Positions 49,594-58,678 of a stretch of DNA of 64,000 bases are shown piece after piece; positions within the stretch are counted from its first letter, which is position 1; the number at the start of each line of letters is the position of its first letter. The translations under genes and the position numbers were made by a program. The stretch covers positions 1 through 64,000 of the forward strand of contig JBJMXE010000004.1 of NCBI GenBank assembly GCA_045809745.1, in the 5' to 3' direction. The notes beneath the pieces are model-generated. The model searched no databases and was not told where the DNA came from. It saw nothing but the letters and a program-made list of their open reading frames with translations. The stretch is from DATFCK01 sp045809745 (GTDB lineage: Bacteria; Verrucomicrobiota; Verrucomicrobiia; Chthoniobacterales; UBA10450).

Positions 49594-50781
49594 TTAGTCA
49601 TCGTGCCCGGCCGCGTCCGCGTCTGCTGCCAACTGGTTCAGCAGGTTGAAGAACGCAGGCACCTGGCCTTTGAACAGTCCCATGTTTGTAAGGAACTTCA
49701 CCACGGACGTCGCAATTCCCTGTGTCGGAACAGGCCGAATGACCGAGCACACCGGCAGATTCGCACTAATAAACGGGCAGGGCTCGGGCATGATCAGGTT
49801 GTTCTGAAACAGTTCGCTCACAGGAGCGGTATCCCCCGTTAAATCCGGGAAGGTCACGGACACATGTGTGACTGGATCAGTGGCGGTTACCGGAGGGGCG
49901 TTGCCCGCCTTATCCTGCCACGTCTGGAAATGCATGGTTTCCGTCGGCCCGATGCTAATCAGGATGCGCAAGACCTCGGTATCCTTTGCCCTCAGCGCCA
50001 TAGATGGATACAAGCTGTTACCACCCTGTTCGATTGTCGGGAAATGAAACGCGGCGGTATTTGCGATCACCTGAAGGAAATCAGGATCAGTGGTGTCGGC
50101 GTCCGTTCGGGGAATAGCCGTATGCTCTCCGGTGAACAAGTCCGGCACCGCCTGTGGAAACACATGGTTCGGGTCGAGATCCGGGTTGTTATTCGGATCG
50201 CGGTACCGCGTCCACCAGCTGGTGTCGACGGTTAGTCGCATCAGGTTCGTTAGGCGCAACTTTCCGCTCGACCCAGTGGCCGTGCTGCCCGGCAGGGTGC
50301 GGAATTGATCCAAGTTTACCGGCGCCGCCCCTCTCGACATCAAATACGCGTTCAGAAATGTGAAGTGGGTGAATTCATCCTCGGTGTTGTCATGAATATA
50401 GATACTCATGTCTTCATCGAGTTGGTTCACTGCCGCGGTGTAGGCCGGATTGCCGGTTCCCCCCGGAACTTCGCTGTCTTGAACTCCGGCAAGTTCATTG
50501 TACTGGACCCAGAAATCAGTTTCGAGGATTTCGGCGGCGGCGGCAAATCTCAGAAGAGCGGCGTCGCCCTTACTCAATCTGCCATTACCGAAATGAGGAC
50601 CTCTGTTTGGTCCCTTTGCCAGAAGAGTGGCTGCTCCGGGTGCGAATAAAGCCGCTCCTATTCCCATGCCCCGGAGAAAGGCGCGTCGATGCACACGACG
50701 AGGAGGCGGGGGTGATGGAGCGAGGTCGGTTGACTTATTTTCCGAGTTCGAACGTTGCTGCTGCAGGGTTTCAGATTTCAT
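49594..50781 (-). CDS. Tat-exported ferritin-like (Ferritin_2) protein
   Basis: 395 residues. The N-terminus is a twin-arginine signal: a Pro-rich stretch, RRVHRRAFLRGMGIGAALFA, with RRAFL at residues 32-36. The mature part starts near GPHFGNGRLSKGDAALLRFA and has the ferritin-like helices of the desiccation-associated family: AAAAEILETDFWVQYNELAG, DNTEDEFTHFTFLNAYLMSRG, and ISIGPTETMHFQTWQDKAGN, with Glu/His metal-ligand candidates in each. Related proteins accumulate in stressed or drying cells, though their reaction is unknown. It has its own strong terminator. Confidence 0.88.
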   Translation of the reverse strand: MKSETLQQQRSNSENKSTDLAPSPPPPRRVHRRAFLRGMGIGAALFAPGAATLLAKGPNRGPHFGNGRLSKGDAALLRFAAAAEILETDFWVQYNELAGVQDSEVPGGTGNPAYTAAVNQLDEDMSIYIHDNTEDEFTHFTFLNAYLMSRGAAPVNLDQFRTLPGSTATGSSGKLRLTNLMRLTVDTSWWTRYRDPNNNPDLDPNHVFPQAVPDLFTGEHTAIPRTDADTTDPDFLQVIANTAAFHFPTIEQGGNSLYPSMALRAKDTEVLRILISIGPTETMHFQTWQDKAGNAPPVTATDPVTHVSVTFPDLTGDTAPVSELFQNNLIMPEPCPFISANLPVCSVIRPVPTQGIATSVVKFLTNMGLFKGQVPAFFNLLNQLAADADAAGHDD

Positions 50782-51002
50782 AGGAGATAACTGTTGTGGG
50801 TTAACTTTGAAGAAATGAGCAACGCTCCCGGCGTTCGCACACCGCTTCTCATTTAGGATAACGACCGTGCGCGGCGGGAAGTCTCGTCGTGAATAGTAAC
50901 GCGACTGTTACTTTTACCGTTAGGGGGGCGGGATGTAGGACCTCGCCCGTCGTCGTTACGTAAATGTGGGATGAGAGACGACGGAAACTGCCCTGATCGC
51001 AG

Positions 51003-51953
51003 TCACCCGCGCATCGGTGCTTTGATGGACGCGCGCGACGCGGCCGGTCGGGGATGTTCCTCGATTCGGCGAAAGATCATCCAGACCCCGATCAGAACGA
51101 AACCGGCACCGATTAGGAATGAAGTGGTAAAGGTCTCTCCGCCTAACAACCAACCGATTGCCACCGCGCCTGGTGGAGTAATCAAGGAGATCGTTTGAAG
51201 ATTGGTGACCGTCATCCGCGGCAACAGCCAGTAAAGCAGGAGGAAAGTCAGAGATGAGCCGATGATTGCCAGATACAGAAGGCATAACCAGGCCGACATC
51301 GTCCAATGAAGATGAAGTGGATTACCGTCTATAATCAGCTCAAGCACAACCAAGGGGATCACACCGAAAATCATTTGCCACGCCGCCAACATCGCGGGCG
51401 CGAGCGGAATGGCTCGGCGTTTCAGCACCACATTCGAAAATGCCGCGCTGGCGGCGCCGAACACAATTCCCAGACCGCCCCAGAACGCCATCAGCCCTCC
51501 CCGATTCAGAAGCCGTCCGCAGATCAGCGCGACGCCGGCAAGTGCTACGATCGCTCCCAGCATCCGCTGCCATCGGATCGGCTCTTCCGGCAAAATAAAA
51601 TGAGCGAAGATCATTCCAAAGATTGGAATGCTGGCTTGAAGAACGGCGGCAAGACCGGACGACACGTATTTTTCACCCCAAAACAGCAGCGCATAGTTGA
51701 ATCCGAACATGAAGATGCCCGTATACGCTAACACGATGTAATCGGACGCTCGTTTCGGGAGCAACGGCACGCGGGCAATTGAAACAATCACCAGGACGGT
51801 TAGAGCAATCACGAATCGGATGGCGACGAACGAGACCGGCGGCAAATCCCGAAGGCCGATTTTGATGACGAGCCAGGTGGAGCTCCAGACGACGCAGAGC
51901 GTTAACCATGCAACTGGGATCCGCCACGAATCGCGGGTTCTGGCAGTAGTCAT
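51003..51953 (-). CDS. EamA-family (DMT) transporter
   Basis: 316 residues with ten predicted membrane helices in two EamA repeats. The first starts WLTLCVVWSSTWLVIKIGLRDLPPVSFVAIRF (in part), the second FGAASAAFSNVVLKRRAIPL. Conserved parts: GFNYALLFWGEKYVSSGLAAVLQASIPIF and LPEEPIRWQRMLGAIVALAGV (each shown as a portion). Members export amino acids or other small metabolites. Its start is 98 bases from the divergent purS gene. Substrate not inferable. Confidence 0.9.
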   Translation of the reverse strand: MTTARTRDSWRIPVAWLTLCVVWSSTWLVIKIGLRDLPPVSFVAIRFVIALTVLVIVSIARVPLLPKRASDYIVLAYTGIFMFGFNYALLFWGEKYVSSGLAAVLQASIPIFGMIFAHFILPEEPIRWQRMLGAIVALAGVALICGRLLNRGGLMAFWGGLGIVFGAASAAFSNVVLKRRAIPLAPAMLAAWQMIFGVIPLVVLELIIDGNPLHLHWTMSAWLCLLYLAIIGSSLTFLLLYWLLPRMTVTNLQTISLITPPGAVAIGWLLGGETFTTSFLIGAGFVLIGVWMIFRRIEEHPRPAASRASIKAPMRG

Positions 51954-52051
51954 CTGCTGCCGACGTTCGTGCGTTCAGTGTTAATGTAAAGCAGGCGACA
52001 GCTCGCAAATGCGCCCTTGTTGCGTGCGAAAGACCGACAATATTGCTGGCA

Positions 52052-52309
52052 ATGAAAGTCCACGTAATGGTGAAGCCGAAAGAAGCGGTACTCGATCCCC
52101 AGGGAGCGGCGGTGCGGGACGCGATGCATCATCTCGGAATGCCCGAAGTCCGCAGCGTTCGAATCGGGAAATACATGGAGATCGATGTGGAAGGTGGCGG
52201 AGCCGATCTGGAGAAACGACTTCATGGGCTTTGCCGGGATCTGCTTTCAAATCCAGTGATCGAAGACTACGAGTTGCATCAAGCCAACGAGGGAGGGACC
52301 AAGCACTAA
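52052..52309 (+). CDS. purS: Phosphoribosylformylglycinamidine synthase subunit PurS
   Basis: 85 residues, the standard PurS size. PurS bridges PurL and PurQ in the three-subunit FGAM synthase of purine synthesis. It starts MKVHVMVKPKEAVLDPQGAA and has VRDAMHHLGMPEVRSVRIGKYMEID, both family signatures (shown in part). ATG 52052 is the natural start. It ends TAATG with the next gene, which is therefore coupled. purQ follows after the small membrane gene; purL is not in the window. Confidence 0.95.
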   Translation: MKVHVMVKPKEAVLDPQGAAVRDAMHHLGMPEVRSVRIGKYMEIDVEGGGADLEKRLHGLCRDLLSNPVIEDYELHQANEGGTKH

Positions 52310-52500
52310 TGAAGGCGTTACGGTATTTTTTCTGCATCGTTTTGCCGCCGGTGGCGGTGGTGTTAACCGGGCGCGTGGGGAGCTTTTTTCTGAGTCTGAT
52401 TCTAACCTTGCTCGGTTGGATTCCAGGGATCATCCACGCTTGCCTGGTAGTGAACGACTACCACGAAGAGCAACGCGTGGCGCGCTTGGTGAAGGCGTGA
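52309..52500 (+). CDS. Pmp3/YqaE-family small membrane protein
   Basis: 63 residues of the UPF0057 (Pmp3/YqaE) family: two membrane helices, YFFCIVLPPVAVVLTGRVG and SLILTLLGWIPGIIHACLVV, with the family end sequence PGIIHACLVV. Pmp3-type proteins stabilise membrane potential and are linked to salt or cold stress in yeast and plants. Its ATG overlaps the purS stop by one base (TAATG), so it would be translated together with purS. Its role in a purine cluster is unclear; the coupling may only reflect chance placement. Confidence 0.9.
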   Translation: MKALRYFFCIVLPPVAVVLTGRVGSFFLSLILTLLGWIPGIIHACLVVNDYHEEQRVARLVKA

Positions 52501-52605
52501 TGGGCCTGGCGGCTCGTTAGCCGCGAAGTGACGGCCGTTAGACTTCATAGCGAAGTCGAGAAATGTCTCGCTCTGCGAGCGAAGCGGGCAAATTTCACTG
52601 CTATA

Positions 52606-52634
52606 GCGGCGGTCTCTGACCGCCGCATTACTTT
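52606..52634 (+). terminator. Hairpin after the YqaE-family gene
   Basis: Perfect 9-bp stem GCGGCGGTC (52606-52614) with GACCGCCGC (52618-52626), loop TCT, followed by ATTACTTTT. Probably a weak terminator or attenuator between yqaE and purQ. Confidence 0.6.
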
Positions 52635-52741
52635 TCCTGGATAGCATTTGCATCACCACCCGGAGACAATCAGGCGGGAGAGAGCCGGCTCCTAATCCCA
52701 TGCTTGCGACCTTCACCGGCGCAGGTACACCTAACCTGTAG

Positions 52742-53452
52742 ATGAAATTCGCCGTCATCCAATTTCCGGGGTCCAACTGCGATCAGGATTGTGTCGCCGC
52801 AGCTAAGAGCATTCCTGGCTTGGAAGCCGAATACGTCTGGCACAAGGAAACTTCTCTCGGTCGGTTTGATGCGATCGTTCTGCCCGGCGGTTTCGCCTAT
52901 GGTGATTACCTCCGGTGCGGCGCGATCGCGCGATTTTCACCGATCATGCGGACGGTCATCGACGCGGCGAATGCTGGGAAATTGATTCTCGGGACCTGCA
53001 ATGGCTTTCAGATTCTCTGCGAGGCCGGTTTGTTGCCGGGCGCGTTGGTGCGGAACCGCTCGCTGCGATTCATCTGTCAGATGGTCACTACTCGGGTGGA
53101 AGTTCCAGATTCCGCGTTCACCCATGGACTCGAGCAAGGATCGTTGCTTCGCCTTCCAATCGCGCACGGCGAAGGCTGCTATTTCGCCGATCCTGATACG
53201 CTTCGAGATCTCAACGCGAACGGACAGGTAATTCTTCGGTACGCCGACGAAAACGGCCGCATCGTTCCTGAAGCAAACCCAAACGGCTCGATTGAAAATA
53301 TCGCCGGAATCTGCAATCGGACAGGGAACGTTTTCGGACTCATGCCGCATCCCGACCGTGCCTTTGACCAGCAGCTGGGTAGCGCCGACGGCCGGAAGGT
53401 TTTCGAATCCATGATCCAGACGGTAGAGCACCATCGCGCCCGAGCAGCTTGA
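52742..53452 (+). CDS. purQ: Phosphoribosylformylglycinamidine synthase subunit PurQ (glutaminase)
   Basis: 236 residues, class I glutamine amidotransferase. Nucleophile Cys86 in LILGTCNGFQIL; the oxyanion loop in VLPGGFAYGDYLRCGAIA; His and partner near the end in FGLMPHPDRAFD. The start MKFAVIQFPGSNCDQDCV is typical PurQ. It delivers ammonia to PurL for FGAM synthesis. It lies 241 bases after the purS-yqaE pair, separated by a hairpin, which is a looser arrangement than the usual purS-purQ overlap. Confidence 0.96.
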   Translation: MKFAVIQFPGSNCDQDCVAAAKSIPGLEAEYVWHKETSLGRFDAIVLPGGFAYGDYLRCGAIARFSPIMRTVIDAANAGKLILGTCNGFQILCEAGLLPGALVRNRSLRFICQMVTTRVEVPDSAFTHGLEQGSLLRLPIAHGEGCYFADPDTLRDLNANGQVILRYADENGRIVPEANPNGSIENIAGICNRTGNVFGLMPHPDRAFDQQLGSADGRKVFESMIQTVEHHRARAA

Positions 53453-53779
53453 GCCGGCCGCGGTAGCTCCCGTAACAGCCCACTTCGGCGGGTCCGATTT
53501 TGCAGGCATCTCTGCCAGACGGCGGGCGGCGACCGGCATCCGGTACAGACGCCCTACAGTTGCCGAGCCGGTAACCCTTCGGGGGGAGCGGCGGCTTACT
53601 GCGCAACTCTTTCGGAGGCGACATTTTGAGGAAATGTGTCAGACCACGCCTGTTCATCGTTGCTACACGTTTGTAAAATAATATTACACAAAATAGCCGT
53701 CCGTTTCGGGGTCTACCTAGGTAAATCACTGCTGGCACCTGCGTTGCTAAAGGGACAACCGAAATAACCCTACGAAACT
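53453..53779. other. Spacer with AT-rich promoter-like part
   Basis: 327 bases. Part of the TTGTAGGGCG repeat (CGCCCTACA) appears near 53550. At 53669-53692 the sequence TTTGTAAAATAATATTACAC is unusually AT-rich and nearly palindromic, possibly an operator or promoter for the next gene. No gene. Confidence 0.5.
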
Positions 53780-54256
53780 ATGCTCCTACAAAAAACACTG
53801 CACATGAGTCAGCCGTTACCTGAATGCAAAGCACGGCTGGCTAGCATTCAATCTTATCGCCGCCAGTTCCTGATGGTCACAAAAGCTACCGTGACGTCAT
53901 CGAAGACGGTCGATTTCAGCTTTCGGGGGCCGTTCGGCTTCCAGGCGCGAACGGTATTGCTAGCCGTGGACAGCGAGTCCCCAGACGAATTGGCCTTCGA
54001 ATCCGTTGGCGGCAACATCGACCTGATGGGCTTGGTGGATTTTGCCGAGGTCCTGCCGAACTGCACAGAAGTCACGTTGGCAGTGCATTACGAGATCAAG
54101 AATAAAGTGTTTGCCTGGCTGGATCGCCGGTTGCATTTCGTGGACGCGTTTGTGAACGCCGAGCTGCGCAGCATCCGCGCGCACTTCGAAGGGATTGCCG
54201 CTCCGTATGTCGAGCATACGCCAATCCTCCCGATGTTTGAGCCGGCCGCCGCGTAA
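53780..54256 (+). CDS. Probable SRPBCC/START-like small protein
   Basis: 158 residues (150 if the second in-frame ATG at 53804 is used). After a short start it reads as a compact alpha/beta sequence: TVDFSFRGPFGFQARTVLLA, VGGNIDLMGLVDFAEVLPN, CTEVTLAVHYEIKNKVFAW, and a long C-terminal helix AFVNAELRSIRAHFEGIA. The order of strands with a final amphipathic helix resembles the SRPBCC (START-like) fold that binds hydrophobic ligands, but there is no strong named motif. It stands alone with a clear hairpin after it. Confidence 0.5.
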   Translation: MLLQKTLHMSQPLPECKARLASIQSYRRQFLMVTKATVTSSKTVDFSFRGPFGFQARTVLLAVDSESPDELAFESVGGNIDLMGLVDFAEVLPNCTEVTLAVHYEIKNKVFAWLDRRLHFVDAFVNAELRSIRAHFEGIAAPYVEHTPILPMFEPAAA

Positions 54257-54278
54257 CGATACAGAAGTAAAAACCACG

Positions 54279-54308
54279 AACAGCACGCAACGACCATTGC
54301 GTGCTGTT
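54279..54308. terminator. Strong hairpin between convergent genes
   Basis: Perfect 12-bp stem AACAGCACGCAA (54279-54290) with TTGCGTGCTGTT (54297-54308), loop CGACCA. On the minus strand a TTTTT stretch follows (opposite 54270-54274); on the plus strand TTCTTG follows. Likely serves both directions. Confidence 0.75.
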
Positions 54309-54357
54309 CTTGCGTACGGCGAGCGACAACAAACTCTGAATGATAGCGCCGTTCCGC

Positions 54358-54376
54358 CGTCGCTCTCTGAGCGACG
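54358..54376. repeat. CGTCGCTC hairpin repeat
   Basis: CGTCGCTC/GAGCGACG with a 3-base loop, related to the hairpin at 20996-21017. Confidence 0.6.
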
Positions 54377-54466
54377 TTTGTGGGGGTGCGTTCCGAGACA
54401 AGGTTTAACTGCCACAGCCGGAGCGGGAGTTCGCTCTTGATCGGTGGCGGTATTCGGCCAGGAAAA

Positions 54467-54491
54467 TTGTAGGGCAGGCGCTACGCCTGCC
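54467..54491. repeat. TTGTAGGRCAGGCGCT..GCCTGCC repeat, copy 2
   Basis: Nearly the same as 9035-9058 including the internal AGGCGC/GCCT hairpin; lies downstream of tyrS. Confidence 0.7.
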
Positions 54492-54545
54492 AACTGCAAA
54501 AACGGCGAGCGATGCGCTTGCCCAACAGCAGGAATGCCATCGCGT

Positions 54546-55718
54546 TTATCCGATTCGGACAGCGTGCGTTTTATCTAACCGCAGCACCTGACCAGACTGA
54601 AGGGAAAGCTGCATCTTCGGATCAGCGATCTTCTGGCCATTGACCTGAACGCTGCCCTGTTTGATTAGACGACTGGCCTCCGTCCGCGATGTCGTTAGAC
54701 CAAACGCGTCCTGGTAAACCTGTGCCACGATTGCGACCGCATCATGTGGGGGAGGAATGGGGATCACCGGCAGTTCGGCATGGTCGAGCCGTTTCTGGCT
54801 GAAGCGCGTGTTCCATTCGTCGAGCGTTGTTTGGGCCGCCTCGCGGGAGTGATAGATTTCCACGATTTGAAATGCCAGCTGCTTCTTTGCTTCCAAAGGA
54901 TGCGCGTCTTTGGCGAGCTCGCGTCCGAGTAAAAGCGTGTAGTATTTCGCCATCAGCTCGTCCGAGATGCTCATCAGCTTTCCGAACATCTCGCCCGGCA
55001 GCTCCTGAACGCCGACGAAGTTGCCAAGGCTTTTGCTCATCTTCTTGACGCCATCAAGACCTTCCAGAATCGGTAACAACAGCACCACCTGTTGGGGCAT
55101 GCCTTCCTCTTTCTGAAAATCGCGGCCAACCAGGTTGTTGAACAACTGATCGGTTCCGCCGAGCTCCACGTCGGCCTTAACCATGACCGAATCCCAACCC
55201 TGCATAATCGGATACTGGATCTCATGCGCCCGGATCGGGTGCTGATTTGTGATTCGCTCGTGGAAATCTTCCCGTTGAAGCATCTGCTGCAGAGTCACTC
55301 GGCTATTTAATCGGATCACGTCCTCGAACGACATGTTCCGGAACCAATCGCCGTTACACACGATCTCAGCGCGATTTGGGTCGAGAATCTTGAAGGCCTG
55401 TTCGCGATAGGTCGCAGCGTTCGACATCACTTCGTCGTAGGAGAGCTGCGGACGCGTGGCCGAACGGCCGCTCGGGTCGCCAATCATCCCGGTAAAATCA
55501 CCGATGATCAAAACGGCCTGGTGCCCGAGATCCTGAAACTGGCGCAGCTTACGGAGCACCACGCTGTGCCCGAGATGAATGTCGGCGGAGGTCGGATCGA
55601 CTCCGAGCTTCACCCGTAATGGCCGGCCCAGCGCCAGTTTTGCGCGGAGCTCGGATTCGCTGATGATTTGCGCGGCGCCGCGTTTGAGAAGGCTAAGTGC
55701 TTCATCCGGCGCCGTCAT
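54546..55718 (-). CDS. tyrS: Tyrosyl-tRNA synthetase
   Basis: 390 residues. Class I signatures: HLGHS (residues 48-52) and KMSKS (226-230). Tyrosine-pocket parts include IMQGWDSVMVKADVELGGTDQ, in which Gln and Asp contact substrate. The C-terminal S4 RNA-binding domain covers about 330-390 (TSRTEASRLIKQGSVQVNGQ). HLGH instead of HIGH and the KMSKS loop group it with the TyrZ-like branch. Together with tRNA and tadA it makes a small translation-related neighbourhood, without an operon. Confidence 0.96.
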   Translation of the reverse strand: MTAPDEALSLLKRGAAQIISESELRAKLALGRPLRVKLGVDPTSADIHLGHSVVLRKLRQFQDLGHQAVLIIGDFTGMIGDPSGRSATRPQLSYDEVMSNAATYREQAFKILDPNRAEIVCNGDWFRNMSFEDVIRLNSRVTLQQMLQREDFHERITNQHPIRAHEIQYPIMQGWDSVMVKADVELGGTDQLFNNLVGRDFQKEEGMPQQVVLLLPILEGLDGVKKMSKSLGNFVGVQELPGEMFGKLMSISDELMAKYYTLLLGRELAKDAHPLEAKKQLAFQIVEIYHSREAAQTTLDEWNTRFSQKRLDHAELPVIPIPPPHDAVAIVAQVYQDAFGLTTSRTEASRLIKQGSVQVNGQKIADPKMQLSLQSGQVLRLDKTHAVRIG

Positions 55719-55752
55719 TGGTTAACCGGATAATGCAGCGACAACGTTTCCG

Positions 55753-56265
55753 CTATTTGTTTTTGTTCAACAAGTCGCGGACCTCATCGATCGTCATCGG
55801 CTTGTTTTTGCGATTTAGGAATTTCTGGCTTTTTCCTTTTTCGAGATAGGGTCGGTTGCCCGCGTAATCTCGGGACGCGGATCCCTTGTTTTGATCGTGG
55901 ACGGCGCGAGTAGCCGCTGTCTTGGATGCATCTGAGTAGGTTGGCGTAGAAGCCTTATTCCCGGCGTAATCTCGGGCAGACGGTTTGTCGGCCTCACTGT
56001 AGTTAGCGGTTGAATATTGGCCTGACGAAAAATCGCGCGTCCCAGAGAACTGCTTGGCCGGCGATTTCTGCTGCAGATAAAACGTGCTGACGTGGGCCTG
56101 CTTGTTTACCGACGTGCGGTCGGCAGTGAATTTTTTGTTCTGCGCATCATTTGCCAGAGTCATATCTGGCTTCATGATGCGATCGACGAGCTTGCGCTCC
56201 TGCTCCTCGGCGTGGGCGGACAAAACTTGAAGTGCGATCAACGCCAATGCAGCAGCCCGTTTCAC
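55753..56265 (-). CDS. Exported protein with DYAGN repeats, unknown function
   Basis: 170 residues if translated from the GTG at 56265, which gives a good signal peptide (KRAAALALIALQVLSAHA). The frame is open to an ATG at 56448, but that longer start lies inside the divergent tadA region and adds basic sequence without a signal peptide. The mature part contains repeated SARDYAGNK and SRDYAGNR motifs with YS(T/E) spacing, and a C-terminal NRKNKPMTIDEVRDLLNKNK helix. No known family. Ends 34 bases before tyrS begins, on the same strand. Confidence 0.55.
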   Translation of the reverse strand: MKRAAALALIALQVLSAHAEEQERKLVDRIMKPDMTLANDAQNKKFTADRTSVNKQAHVSTFYLQQKSPAKQFSGTRDFSSGQYSTANYSEADKPSARDYAGNKASTPTYSDASKTAATRAVHDQNKGSASRDYAGNRPYLEKGKSQKFLNRKNKPMTIDEVRDLLNKNK

Positions 56266-56471
56266 GGGGACGAGAATGGCTGGCGCACTTTGATTTTGCA
56301 ATGGCAAATGCGCAGGCGGGTTCCGAGTGAAATAAAGGCGGCGGACAGCGTAAGTGAGGAACCGGATCAGGACCCGGACCATGAGCAGGATGGGACGGAC
56401 GGCTGACAAGCGTTCTGACCTGCGAAGCGCAATGGCGATTGAGGTCAATCGCCGCTACCATGATTCGGGCG

Positions 56472-56984
56472 ATGGACGAACTGCTTGCTCAAATTTTATC
56501 GGAAGGTGACACCGGCTTCATGCGGGAGGCTTTACGTCAGGCCAGGAAAGCGTATGCGGCGGAAGAGGTACCCGTTGGCGCGATCGTGGTCCGCGAAGGC
56601 AGGATCATCGCGCGCGCTTATAACCAGGTGGAGCTATTGAAGGACGCCACTGCGCATGCCGAGATGCTGGCGCTAACCCAGGCCGAAGCGGCAGTAGGCG
56701 ATTGGCGTCTAACCGACTGCGATCTGTATGTAACCAAAGAGCCCTGCATCATGTGTGCCGGCGCATTGGTTCACGCCCGGGTTCATCGGGTCATCTTCGG
56801 TTGTGCCGACGATCGTGCTGGAGCAGCAGGCAGCATCGTCAACGTGCTCCAAATGCCAACACTGAATCACCGCTGCGACATCTCCTCGGGTGTCCTGCAG
56901 AACGAATGCGCCGCCATTCTCCAGGATTTCTTTAAAAAGACACGGGGTCGGCGGAAAGATACCGGCGAGGTGTTAGACAGCTAA
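56472..56984 (+). CDS. tadA: tRNA-adenosine deaminase TadA
   Basis: 170 residues from the ATG at 56472; other in-frame ATGs at 56460 and 56439 are possible. It converts the wobble adenosine of tRNA-Arg(ACG) to inosine. Zinc site: His62 and Glu64 (ATAHAEMLAL), Cys92 and Cys95 (KEPCIMCAGALVHAR). FGCADDRAGAAGSIVNVLQ and NHRCDISSGVLQNECAAILQDFF are typical. The N-terminal region is divergent from and close to the exported-protein gene at 55753, so promoters overlap. Confidence 0.95.
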   Translation: MDELLAQILSEGDTGFMREALRQARKAYAAEEVPVGAIVVREGRIIARAYNQVELLKDATAHAEMLALTQAEAAVGDWRLTDCDLYVTKEPCIMCAGALVHARVHRVIFGCADDRAGAAGSIVNVLQMPTLNHRCDISSGVLQNECAAILQDFFKKTRGRRKDTGEVLDS

Positions 56985-57040
56985 TTGCCGCTGCTTATGT
57001 GGCGGTGGTGTCGTTAGGCCCGAGGAGCGCCACCGGCTAG

Positions 57041-58501
57041 TTATTCCAGTGAGACATCGTAGATGGAAAACCGTTCGCTTGCACAAATCGACGTTCTAAA
57101 ATCGGCGATCTTTTTCATCGACCAACCTTTGGGTACAACGTCCCAATTTTCCGTGGCCAGAAAACAAAAGCGCAAACTGTGTTGATCGCGGAAATATTTT
57201 TCGATTCGAGCGGCAACCTCCTGTTTCGGCAAGACGTTCTTACTATCGCGAGTCCAGACGATGAATCGTCCCGGACGATTTGATTCCGGATAAAAAACCG
57301 GGCGATTGAGAAAGCCGCTGACTCCGGAGACTAAGGCATCGCGAGAACCGGCCAGCGGATAATCGTTGTATTCACTCCTCTGAACGAATGACGCCGCCTC
57401 TTTCGCAGGCGAGAAAATGTAAACCACGTCGGTGGCCCAGGCGTGAATGCCGAGGGCGGCCTGGAAAAAAAGAAAAGCGGTGAAATAAGTCTTTGCCTGT
57501 TGCTGAAGAAACGGAGCAGCAAGCCAAAGAGTGGCCAACAATGCCAAGAAGATATAACCCCAGTGTCTGAGACTCCCGTAGAATTTGAAATATCCGAGAA
57601 ATAAAATCGCGGCTGTCGTGAAAAAGAAAACGAAGAGCATTTTTTTTGGCAGCCCCTGAAGCAGTTTTCGCAAAAAGAAAATAAAACATGCCGAGGCTAA
57701 CGTCACGACCAGCACGACTTGAAATCCCAAATGACCTCGATGAGCCACCACCCAATCCGCGATGATATTGGTGCCCCAAAAATCATATCGAGGCGCCGGA
57801 ATGGGGAAAAGAGCCGAAATTGGAATGTAGAGGACCGTCAGCAACCGCGGTAATGAGAAAGTTGTGATCCACTCGCGCCGATAAGCATCAGCAGGTACTC
57901 GCATCGATAATAGAATAATCAGCGTAACTCCGATGATCACGATTCCGGACGTCATTTTTTTCCACCTAACGCTTTCTTCCAGAATGAAAAAATAGGTAGC
58001 AAGAGCCAGGGCCAGGATCAATCCGTATGGGCTTGTGAAACCGATCAGCGTTATGCCCGCCGCCATGACCCATTTTCGGTGATGCTTCAGATGGACCGCC
58101 GCCGTAAGAACGCCTAACAGGATAAACGGCACTACCGAGTAAGGCCGAACGATCTGGCCATACTCGAACAACAGATAATAGCTGAAGCAGAGGAGATAAC
58201 GCTGCCACCGTTCAAAAGGGGCAAAGCGCAGGATCAAGTAGCAAGCCGAAACGTTAATCAGGAACTGAACCACCTGCATGCTCACCGGATTGCTTGTTAG
58301 TCGGCTCAAGCCGAACAGGAAAAAATGCCAAACCGGTGGAGTGCCTTCGTAGCGAGCATTTGCCAGCAGCGACCTAATCCCGTCCGCATTCGCGGCGATC
58401 ATCCACTGCTGCAGTTCGTCTCGCCACATTTCGTGGGTGGCCAGACCGATTGCACTCGCAATCGCAAACACACCCCAAACGAAGTAGTCGCCGCGGCGCA
58501 T
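57041..58501 (-). CDS. GT-C-like polytopic membrane protein
   Basis: 486 residues from ATG 58501 (MRRGDYFVWGVFAIASAIG); the open frame extends to 58657, but those 52 residues contain no membrane segment and look like non-coding sequence. About ten membrane helices follow. The first periplasmic loop has the acidic HEMWRDELQQWMIA motif, the Asp/Glu pair usual in GT-C glycosyltransferases that use polyprenyl-phosphate sugars. YEGTPPVWHFFLFGLSRL follows. The last about 130 residues are a soluble domain (FIVWTRDSKNVLPKQEVAARIEKYF). It resembles mannosyl-type transferases in layout, but the donor and acceptor are unknown. A role in surface glycosylation is inference. Confidence 0.7.
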   Translation of the reverse strand: MRRGDYFVWGVFAIASAIGLATHEMWRDELQQWMIAANADGIRSLLANARYEGTPPVWHFFLFGLSRLTSNPVSMQVVQFLINVSACYLILRFAPFERWQRYLLCFSYYLLFEYGQIVRPYSVVPFILLGVLTAAVHLKHHRKWVMAAGITLIGFTSPYGLILALALATYFFILEESVRWKKMTSGIVIIGVTLIILLSMRVPADAYRREWITTFSLPRLLTVLYIPISALFPIPAPRYDFWGTNIIADWVVAHRGHLGFQVVLVVTLASACFIFFLRKLLQGLPKKMLFVFFFTTAAILFLGYFKFYGSLRHWGYIFLALLATLWLAAPFLQQQAKTYFTAFLFFQAALGIHAWATDVVYIFSPAKEAASFVQRSEYNDYPLAGSRDALVSGVSGFLNRPVFYPESNRPGRFIVWTRDSKNVLPKQEVAARIEKYFRDQHSLRFCFLATENWDVVPKGWSMKKIADFRTSICASERFSIYDVSLE

Positions 58502-58678
58502 CAAAAAGGAACTTTCATCTTCAGTCGAAACTGCTCCCGAAGAGTTTTGGCCCAGCGAGGCGCTCCGGGGCAATCCGAAACAGATGCCGGCTCGTACCGC
58601 AGCCAAAAACGGCCTACCTGCCGCGGTCTGGGAAGACTGACTAGCTGGCTGAGCCACCTGAGCGGCTACACTTTTACG

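Noticed and set aside
58502..58657. Longer N-terminus of the GT-C-like protein
   Set aside because: The extra 52 residues have no membrane segment, and the region immediately adjoins the tRNA; the ATG at 58501 starts directly before the first helix.
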